Origin: Bradyrhizobium sp. AZCC 1721
Lineage (GTDB): Bacteria > Pseudomonadota > Alphaproteobacteria > Rhizobiales > Xanthobacteraceae
NCBI RefSeq assembly: GCF_036924715.1
Contig: NZ_JAZHSB010000001.1
Coordinates: 6,873,001-6,937,000 of the forward strand
Direction: 5' to 3'
Length of the DNA: 64,000 nucleotides
Shown here one piece after another: positions 41,233-48,568 of the stretch. A program made the position numbers and the translations under genes. The notes beneath the pieces are model-generated. The model was not told the origin of the DNA. It saw only the letters and a list, made by a program, of their open reading frames with translations, and did no database searches. How positions within the stretch are numbered: the first letter of the stretch is position 1; every line of letters starts with the position of its first letter.

Positions 41233-43755
41233 TTATTTCATTTGCCTTGCCAGGTCTTTAAGCATCATATTCAGCACCTTCTCGTCGGTTGCGCTCTCGA
41301 GGATTTTGTTCGCGACGTCACTCGTCTCGCGAGCGGTCCGCTTTCCTCCGACAATCGAATCGACTAGTCGCGGCACGATCAGCTGATGCAGATCGCTCAG
41401 CCCTTCGGCTGGAGTACCCGCCGCCCTCTGGGCCTCCTCCGGTGGAGACAATATCGGCGCATCTGTCCTCGGCGATTGGCATTGAAACACGCCTTCAAAG
41501 GTCGGAGCATGCTGCGTGCGGTCGCCCAAGCCCCAGCGCCCCTTGGGGATGCCGTACCACGTCAGCAGCGTCGCCAGGATTGACGTTGAGTCGTAGGCAA
41601 CCTCCGTAGGCGAACGGAAGACAGTTCGTTCCTTTATCCAGGGTGAGACGAGTATCGTGGGCACCCGCACGCCCATGATGTCGTATCGGAAGCCGTCGAC
41701 CATGTCATTCGGCCATGGGTTCCGGGCGTAGGGCGGCGGGACATGATCGAAAAAGCCGCCGTGCTCGTCGAACGTAATGATAAGCAGCGTCTCGTTCCAG
41801 TTTGGCCCGGTTCTCAGCGAGTCATAGATCTCGTTGAGCGCCCTTTCGCCGGGCGTCGTGCCTCCCGCCCCATGGGGATGGTACGACGTGGCCGGTTTGT
41901 CCGAGGCGATCCAAATCGGTTCTAGAAAACTGAACGCCGGCAGGCGTCCTTCGCTGGCATCTTTCTTGAATTGCTCGATATCGGCAATGTACCTTGCGCT
42001 CTGGTCTTTATCGACGGTCGGGATTTGACCTTGAAGAAACAGGTGGTAGGTCAAAACGAACTTCTGCCATTCCACCGAATTGTAGATCTTCCAGTTCTTG
42101 AAGCCATTGGCCCACAGCACCTTCCAAATCGATGCGCGGCGGGGCAGATCCGGCCAGTAAGTGTACTCGGGTCCATTCATGAAGTTGTTGAGCTCGCCGA
42201 GCGCCGAGCCGGTGAGCGCAAAAGCGCGTTGTGAGTCGGTGGCGCCTGGCATCGAGCAGAACCAACGGTCGGAAATGGCGAACGCCTTTGCCAATCCGTT
42301 GAGCACCGGGAGCTGTTCGGGCGTGAAGGTTGACATGATAGCAGAAGTGCCGTTGTTCCAAACGAAGCCGCCCATGTCCGGCGTTGCGCGCCTTGCATAG
42401 CCGTCGCGATCTTCGAAAAAGAACTGACGCATCGTGTCGGTCATGTCATGATATGGATCGGACGGTATGATGAACTCGCCTCCCTCGTGCTTTTTGAGGT
42501 GCACCTTCTTGGGAGGATCAACGTCGACGTCGAGATTGAACATGTCGGTACTGGCGCCATCGAAGGGCCCTTCGGCCCCTACGAAATTGATGTTGCCTTC
42601 ACCCTTTTCATAGAGCCAACCGCAGACATGATCGAACGAGCGGTTCTCGACCATGTAGTAAACAACATGTTTGATCTTCGAGCGCATGAAATCGATCGTG
42701 CCCGGGACCTCCCTGTTCGTTTTGTCGATCGGGCGCAGCCCTTGGATTGCGGTCAGAGTCGTTTTTGAACCAAACTCCTTAGGCATCGAACCTTTGCGCA
42801 CCGGACCGGTCAGAGGATTATGTTGTTCTGGATCAAATCCCCACAGTCGATACGAACCCTGCTCTACATCCCAATCGAGCAAATACTCGCCGATCGGAAT
42901 TAGCTGATGGGTGTTGTCAATGTCACTCCAGTGACCTTGCTGTCTGGCCGGCCGTGCCAGTGGAGTGTCGTTCATCGGATCGAAACTCCATAGCCAATAA
43001 TCGCTGCCGCCCTTTTTTCTTTTCGCATTCAGCCGATCGAGAACGTAGTTGCCCATAGGAATCAGTTCGTGGCCGAAATTAATCGTTTCGAATGCGCCAG
43101 CGACCCAGGTCGGGAACTGGTACAAAGGGTCGACTGATTGCGGATCGAAGTAAAAAAGCTTGAACGTGCCTCGTCCCGTGGTCGGGATGACATTGAGGAT
43201 GTAAGAGCTGAGCGGCAGGAGCATCAGCTTCTCACCTTTGTCGAACTCCTTGGCGGGGCCCTCGGGATTGCCGAAATCTGGCCGCGATCCCCAGAACTTC
43301 TTTTTTTCCCACGTGCCAGTCTTCACCGAAGTGAGCTCACCAGGGCTGACGGCCCTGACGCCTAGAGGATTCTTGATGCTCGGGTCGAACTTGAACAGGC
43401 GAAAGGGAAAGCTGGGCTTGTAATCTCGAAGAGTGAGTGGCCCCCATTCCAAAACGTAGTCGCCTATCGGGATCAGTTGGTGGTTTCGGTCGAATTTGGC
43501 TCCTTCATGTCCCGGCATGAGCTTCAACAATTGCTCATCGTCGTCAAGGTCGACGTACCAGACGCTGTAGTCGTCGACCTCGCTTGAGCGACAGATCAGG
43601 TAATCGTTGGCGGGTGCGCCGCGATTGGCTTTGGCCGGGCGGCCTTGCGCCGAGCTGGGGCTCGGTCCGAGCGCCAGAGCGCCCAATCCGGCCATCAGGG
43701 TGCGTCGACTAAGCCCTTCGTCCGCGATGTTTTGCAGTTTGATGTTTTCGGCCAT
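41233..43755 (-). CDS. Tat-exported phospholipase-C-type phosphoesterase with N-terminal repeats
   Basis: An 840-aa protein from the ATG at 43755 behind GGAGGA. The Tat signal is visible (SRRTLMAGLGALALG...SSAQG). Residues about 45-310 hold four copies of a ~60-residue unit: (H/E)xLIPIGxYVLxW ... (Y/F)(R/W/K)L(W/F)xFDPxxxxPL. The C-terminal ~520 residues are the PF04185 phosphoesterase (phospholipase C / acid phosphatase) domain with ENRSFDH, SMPGATDSQRAFALTG, FLEPIW, YHPHG and ITFDEHGGFFDHVPPP. Expected location is periplasm or outside, substrate a phospholipid or phosphomonoester. The repeat domain is not one I recognise. Standard family members lack it. Confidence 0.87.
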   Translation of the reverse strand: MAENIKLQNIADEGLSRRTLMAGLGALALGPSPSSAQGRPAKANRGAPANDYLICRSSEVDDYSVWYVDLDDDEQLLKLMPGHEGAKFDRNHQLIPIGDYVLEWGPLTLRDYKPSFPFRLFKFDPSIKNPLGVRAVSPGELTSVKTGTWEKKKFWGSRPDFGNPEGPAKEFDKGEKLMLLPLSSYILNVIPTTGRGTFKLFYFDPQSVDPLYQFPTWVAGAFETINFGHELIPMGNYVLDRLNAKRKKGGSDYWLWSFDPMNDTPLARPARQQGHWSDIDNTHQLIPIGEYLLDWDVEQGSYRLWGFDPEQHNPLTGPVRKGSMPKEFGSKTTLTAIQGLRPIDKTNREVPGTIDFMRSKIKHVVYYMVENRSFDHVCGWLYEKGEGNINFVGAEGPFDGASTDMFNLDVDVDPPKKVHLKKHEGGEFIIPSDPYHDMTDTMRQFFFEDRDGYARRATPDMGGFVWNNGTSAIMSTFTPEQLPVLNGLAKAFAISDRWFCSMPGATDSQRAFALTGSALGELNNFMNGPEYTYWPDLPRRASIWKVLWANGFKNWKIYNSVEWQKFVLTYHLFLQGQIPTVDKDQSARYIADIEQFKKDASEGRLPAFSFLEPIWIASDKPATSYHPHGAGGTTPGERALNEIYDSLRTGPNWNETLLIITFDEHGGFFDHVPPPYARNPWPNDMVDGFRYDIMGVRVPTILVSPWIKERTVFRSPTEVAYDSTSILATLLTWYGIPKGRWGLGDRTQHAPTFEGVFQCQSPRTDAPILSPPEEAQRAAGTPAEGLSDLHQLIVPRLVDSIVGGKRTARETSDVANKILESATDEKVLNMMLKDLARQMK

Positions 43756-44565
43756 AACTGTCCTCCTCCCGAGAGTGTGCGGCCGACAGCGGATCGTGTG
43801 AGTTGAGTTTCTTATCGCGCGTTTGTCCTTCCGACCCGTTTTGGCGCCGGTCGCCACAATGCAACAACTTCGGCGGCCTTAATGGCTCGCTCCGAGGTCA
43901 TGAACCCACACACGCAATGATAGCACAGTTCGGTAGCGAGTATGTGAAGGGCTTCACACTGGGAGCTGCACCGCTGGGCATTAGATAATCCTTGATCAAT
44001 TGTCCCACGTGTGCGCAGCAATGGTTTTTGGCTTTGCGGCACCGAAGCCGAGCAAATCATTGAAATACCCAACATAAACTGTCGAAAAAGGCGAGCTTCG
44101 CTGGGGTAGTAAATTCTACCGAGATTTGGCATCCGAACACGTTGCAACCATCTGGATATTTGCGAATAGCAAGCATAGCCCGCCTACCTGCATTTCGGGG
44201 GGCTCGTTATTGCATGCTACTCCATATCGCTTTGGTCTCCCTCACTAGGGAAGTCTCACTGGCGCAGCCATCGCCGGTGTCTGACGCCATTCGGAAGCAG
44301 ATCTCGCGCGATTTCGATCCAAAGCTCATCATAGGCCATGGCATCCGACCGCCATTGCACGCAGCTCGATCGACTTTCGCAAGCCGTCCAGCCCCGGTGT
44401 TCTGGAAAACTGAGGCGATTAGGCCTCGGCGTCGGAAATGGGTGTGCGTGGTCAGAACGCGAAGCAGGCAATTAGCAGACTTAACAGAAGCAGCCGCAAG
44501 AGTGTCAGCACAGCGCCGGTGCGGGACACAGGACCGACCGCAGTCCCGAAGCTCAATCGCCCGGG
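43756..44565. other. Intergenic region, no confident gene
   Basis: About 800 bases. Minus-strand frames give protein-like scraps, for example DELWIEIARDLLPNGV near 44300, without starts or ribosome sites. They may be remnants of a lost gene. Otherwise nothing is recognised. Confidence 0.4.
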
Positions 44566-45197
44566 TCAGAAAACCTTGGGCGGCGGCAGGTACGGCTTGC
44601 CCCAGATGTCGAGGATGTCGACCAAAGTCCAATTATCGCGTTCGTCGGAGGCTAAGGCCAGAGCTCGCCCTGCGCGCGCCTCCTGGATGCTCATCGCAAC
44701 CCGCATAAGGTGATCAGCGCCCCAAAACGCTACTCGTGGATTTTGGGCCATGAAGCACAGCGCCGCCTGCGCGATCGCGATCCGACTCTCGGCCTGCGCC
44801 TTGCGTTCGATCGGGGCGGCTTGATGCCGAGCCTGCTCGACTTGGAATTTCCGCTCCTCGCTCTCAAGCGCATGTTTCGCTCTGGTGTGATACGCGCGGG
44901 CGTAGAGGGCCTGGCGCGCTGCAATTGCTCCAGCCGAGTTTCGAGCGCTTGCCGGTCCGAATCCTTAGCCGGCCCCCAAAGCCGATGCCACATGGACTGC
45001 TTAGGGTAGTCCATTAGCTGCTGTGCCGAGGCGTCGGCCTCGGCCTCCGCGGCGCCTAGGCGTGCGGTCTCCTCTCGGAGCTTCCTCCGGGCGGCGGGCA
45101 ACGATGTTGGCTCGAGGAGTTCCGTGAATTGACAGGCCGCGTTCTCTCGTTGAATGACCTCGTTGAGATCGCCCATCGTTCGCTCAAGCGGCGGCAA
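44566..45197 (-). pseudogene. Frameshifted coiled-coil hypothetical gene
   Basis: One frame from 45197 reads to QLQRAR and then turns to basic low-quality sequence. The next frame takes over at about 44905-44915 with QALYARAYHTRAKHALE and continues as an open coding stretch to the stop at 44566 (ending WGKPYLPPPKVF). Joined, it makes about 210 aa with long charged helices. The upstream part may extend to about 45275 (LKILSVSLAGRSGTLINLL), overlapping a small ORF. No family recognised; mobilisation or plasmid-type accessory proteins have similar composition, but that is a guess. Confidence 0.5.
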
Positions 45198-45271
45198 CGC
45201 CGCACGTCGCGCCTTTGCTAAGAGGTTGATCAGCGTGCCGCTGCGCCCAGCGAGGCTGACCGAGAGGATTT

Positions 45272-45406
45272 TCAGCCGTGAATCCCGGCTTTGATCGCCT
45301 TGAACACTGCCGGCTCGTCCAAACGTGCCTCGAGCCTCTCCAGCCGGCCGTGAAGCCGCCCGACTCCGCTCACCACCTGCTGCAGCAGTTCGATGATTGT
45401 GTCCAT
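45272..45406 (-). CDS. Possible small coiled-coil ORF
   Basis: 44 residues beginning MDTIIELLQQVVSGVGRLHG, followed by a leucine heptad segment, ending at TGA 45272. The frame stays open upstream to about 45541 without an ATG, with protein-like sequence (HEATYKLLPNLAHQIEPISR). This may therefore be the 3' end of a decayed longer gene. Its stop overlaps the upstream frame of the frameshifted gene, suggesting former coupling. Confidence 0.3.
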   Translation of the reverse strand: MDTIIELLQQVVSGVGRLHGRLERLEARLDEPAVFKAIKAGIHG

Positions 45407-45780
45407 CGGGTTCGGCTGGTTCAGTGCCTCCGTATCTTGCGCGAGGCGCGAAATTGGCTCTATCTGATGCGCGAGGTTGGGCAGAAGTTTGTAGGTGGCC
45501 TCATGAATGTTTAGCCGGGCCTGGGTTGGTCAGATCTCCTTCCAAAAAGTGGTTATTGCGGCTCCAAAAAACTCTGATGCTTGGAGCTTCGACCGCAAGA
45601 GCGGGTCTTTTGGGGGAGTCGAAAGAAGTTTGTTCCTTTCTCAACAAACGCGCCTGACATAAATTTGGCAGCGTAATCATCGCGCGATGTCCGCTTCGCT
45701 CCGAATGACCGAAATGCTGCGTTGCCCGAAATGACGCGATGGGCCACTTCCGGACTCATTCATCGCAACAAAACAGCATA

Positions 45781-46779
45781 CTATTCGATCACGTCGTCGG
45801 CACGGGCGAGCAACGACTCCGAAATCGCGAGTCCAAGGTCCTTGGCAGCCTTCTGACTGATGACGAGTTCGAATTTCGTCGGCCGATAGTAGGGAATATC
45901 ACCGGGCTTCGCACCCTTGAGGATTTTGTCGATGGAACGAGCGGCCTGGTGAAAAAGCTCCACAAAATCGACGCCATAGGCCATGAGCCCCTCGCCGTCT
46001 TCTATATACGAACGAAATGGATAAATGGCCGGCAACCGGTATTTCTTAGCCAACTCGCCGATCAGTTGTGCCTTCGTAATGAGTTCCGGACTCGTGTCGA
46101 CGAAGAGCGCGTCGGCACCTTCCTGCGACATGAAGGCGAAGACACGCTGATATTCCGCTTCGCTTGCATCCTCGAGATAGGAGGGCCCAACGACTACTAC
46201 GCCCGCTTTCTCTGCCGCCTTCTGCATTAAGGCTACTTCCGGGCTTTGGCGCAGCCCCAGAATTGCGAGCTTCGATATTTTTGGGACGACTTCCCGGAAA
46301 AGCTCAAGCCGTTTGCCCCAAATCTCGGATCCGGCATCGATGCTGACGCCCGTGATGTTCCCGCCCGGCCGTGCGATGCTCGGCATAAGGCCAAGATCGA
46401 CCGGATCACCGGTCATCGCAACGATCGGTATGGTGGACGTTGCCTCTTTGAGAGGCACCACCACCCTATTCGTAAACGCAACAACAAGATTGGGATTGCT
46501 GGCTACGATATCGCGGGCGAGCTTAGGATAGATCTCCGCATGACCCTCGCCGGAATAACGCTCGATTACCAGGTTCTGTCCCTCGACGTAGCCGAGCCGG
46601 CGAATTTCCAGGAAAAGCTCGCGCCAATACCGGTTGCTGCTACTTGCGGTCAGCTCGGCGACCGGCCACAATGGATGCAGTATCGCGATCCGGTACGCCT
46701 TCGTCGATTGCTGCGCTCGTGCGCTAAGCGGCAGCATGACTCCTGACCCCATGAACGCGATGAACTCACGCCGTCGCAT
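45781..46779 (-). CDS. ABC_sub_bind-family substrate-binding protein (array member 1)
   Basis: A 332-aa exported binding protein of the PF04392/COG2984 family. It starts MRRREFIAFMGSG, a twin-arginine-like signal ending SARAQQ. Family marks are YVEGQNLVIERYSGEG, TSTIPIVAMTGDPVDLGL, ARPGGNITGVS, AIYPFRSYIEDGEGLMAYG and a C-terminal block PTKFELVISQKAAKDLGL ... LARADDVIE. Such proteins normally feed a COG4120/COG1101 ABC importer (TrpXYZ type), but no permease or ATPase is present here. Ligands of orphan members are unknown; aromatic amino acids are bound by some relatives. Confidence 0.88.
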   Translation of the reverse strand: MRRREFIAFMGSGVMLPLSARAQQSTKAYRIAILHPLWPVAELTASSSNRYWRELFLEIRRLGYVEGQNLVIERYSGEGHAEIYPKLARDIVASNPNLVVAFTNRVVVPLKEATSTIPIVAMTGDPVDLGLMPSIARPGGNITGVSIDAGSEIWGKRLELFREVVPKISKLAILGLRQSPEVALMQKAAEKAGVVVVGPSYLEDASEAEYQRVFAFMSQEGADALFVDTSPELITKAQLIGELAKKYRLPAIYPFRSYIEDGEGLMAYGVDFVELFHQAARSIDKILKGAKPGDIPYYRPTKFELVISQKAAKDLGLAISESLLARADDVIE

Positions 46780-46980
46780 GTGTCCCTCCCTACAAGGATC
46801 ACGTCTGTGTGGGTGGACGAGAGCCTAGCACCTTTCTGCGACGGCCGCTTCGGGCCAAAAGCGCCGTTTAGACGGCGGGTTGCCCACTTCCGGTCTTCCC
46901 CTGGAAACGGACATCGTCAGGGCCGGACGCCATGTCTCAAAGGTGCCAAAACCGGACTCATGCGCCACAGCAAGAAAACG

Positions 46981-47943
46981 CTATTCGATCACCTCATCCG
47001 CGCGCGTAAGCAGCGACGGAGGAATGGTGATGCCAAGCGTTTTGGCGGTCTTGAGATTCACGATTAGCTCAAACCGGGTCGGTTGCGCGACTGGCAAATC
47101 GGCCGGGCGTAAGCCCTTCAGTATCTTGTCCACGTATATGGCCACTTCCCGCCACTGGTCGGGATCAGAGGCGCCGTACGACATCAGACCGCCCGAAGAA
47201 GGAAACGAACCAACCATCGAGAACGAAGGCATCTGATGCTTCAGTGTGAGTTCGATGACATCCCTCCGTACCAAGGTTGGTTGAATAATAACTGCATCCA
47301 CCTTGCTTTGGCTCATTCCCTCAAAATGACCCTCGGCATTCTCCGTTGGATGCATCATTACCCGATTGATCTCGATGCCAAGGGCCGGTGCTGCGAGCTC
47401 GATCTGACTGAGAAAGGGCTTGCTGAAGGGGTCCACCGTGTTCGCCAGAACTGCAACGCGGCGAGCGGCCGGCAACGTCTCACGAATGAGTTCGACGTTC
47501 TTAGCCATGACTTCTGCAGCGATAGCCGTATTTCCGGTGATGTTACCTTCAGGCCGTGCCAGGTTCTTCACAAGTCCGGTAGCAACCGCATCGCCGACTG
47601 CCGCCATGATGATGGGAATGCTGTTCGTGGCTTGCTTCGCCGCCATGGCAGATGGCGTTTGCCAAGCGACAATAACGTCGGCTTTGAGGCGAACCAATTC
47701 ACTAGCCAAATCTCCAAGGGCTGCCGCATCGCCACCCGCGGATCGCAGCTCTAGGCGAAAACTCTGGCCTTCGATGTAGCCAATTTTTCCCAGCGCTTCT
47801 CGAAGAGCTTTCAAAAAGGGACCGGGATTAGGATTCCCCAAAACGAGTACGCCGATTGTCGGAACTTTGATTTGCTGCCCAAACGCAGCAAAGGGACATA
47901 TTACGGCTCCGCCGAGGCTTAAGAGAAATTCACGCCGTTTCAT
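46981..47943 (-). CDS. ABC_sub_bind-family substrate-binding protein (array member 2)
   Basis: A 320-aa member beginning MKRREFLLSLGG at 47943, with a Tat-like signal ending FGQQ; the frame from 47979 is longer but starts before this motif. Conserved blocks are YIEGQSFRLELRSAGG, NSIPIIMAAVGDAVATGL, ARPEGNITGNT and PTRFELIVNLKTAKTLGI...LLTRADEVIE. It differs most from the others in the middle ligand-binding part (MMHPTENAEGHFEGMSQSKVD). The gap to member 1 carries the repeated 3' flank. Confidence 0.88.
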   Translation of the reverse strand: MKRREFLLSLGGAVICPFAAFGQQIKVPTIGVLVLGNPNPGPFLKALREALGKIGYIEGQSFRLELRSAGGDAAALGDLASELVRLKADVIVAWQTPSAMAAKQATNSIPIIMAAVGDAVATGLVKNLARPEGNITGNTAIAAEVMAKNVELIRETLPAARRVAVLANTVDPFSKPFLSQIELAAPALGIEINRVMMHPTENAEGHFEGMSQSKVDAVIIQPTLVRRDVIELTLKHQMPSFSMVGSFPSSGGLMSYGASDPDQWREVAIYVDKILKGLRPADLPVAQPTRFELIVNLKTAKTLGITIPPSLLTRADEVIE

Positions 47944-48200
47944 CCTTGTCCCTGAGAGCAATGAAGCGCGGCTATTCATTTAACTGCCCGAAGCCCAACG
48001 TGGTTTCCGGTGCCTGTTTTAGCCGCTTAACAGCTACCTGTATATCCAATTGGACCCTGCGTGATGTCCGAGTCGGGTCAATCTCGTCATCCCGACCATG
48101 CGCCAGTCACTTCCGGTCTACCCCTGAGAGCAGATATTCTTGAGCCGGTCGGCATGTCTCAAAGGGTGCCAACTCCGGACTCATGCACCGAACTACGCCC

Positions 48201-48390
48201 TCATTGGATCACGTCGTCGGCGCGGCTAACGCATGCGACGGGAGGCTCTGGGTGGAGCGCTGTCAGTGTCTCCAAATTACCAAACGTCCGGGCCGAGTTT
48301 GGCTTCGAGATTGGATTGCTGCCGCACTCGCCGCAGGCAAGCGCTCGCCGTGCTGCCAAGGAATGAGATGAATTCCTTTCGTCACATGCG
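48201..48390 (-). pseudogene. Internally deleted ABC_sub_bind remnant
   Basis: At the 5' side, rc of about 48335-48390 encodes an N-terminus like (R)RKEFISFLGSTASA, with an in-frame stop after the ATG. At the 3' side, at 48201-48230, it encodes SRADDVIQ, matching the family C-terminus RADEVIE. Only about 190 bp remain, so nearly all of the gene has been lost by internal deletion. The usual 3' flank (TTCCGGTCTACCCCTG ... CCGGACTCATGC) is present at 48113-48185. Confidence 0.6.
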
Positions 48391-48568
48391 CCCTCCCCTC
48401 GAGGACCACGCCTATGGCACAAAGGCTTAGCAGCTTGGTGGTTGGCCGCCAGGGGTTGTAGCTTTCGGTAACTCTCAGCTGGGCGAGCAACCTCGGGTTC
48501 CATCACCGCCTGCCGGCGCCCGATCCGCAGGATGGGACAAGCTGCAGCATTGCTGCTAGATTTGAGCA

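Noticed and set aside
44142..44708. Plus-strand 188-codon frame
   Set aside because: It overlaps the reconstructed minus-strand coiled-coil pseudogene, is Arg-rich and shows no domain.
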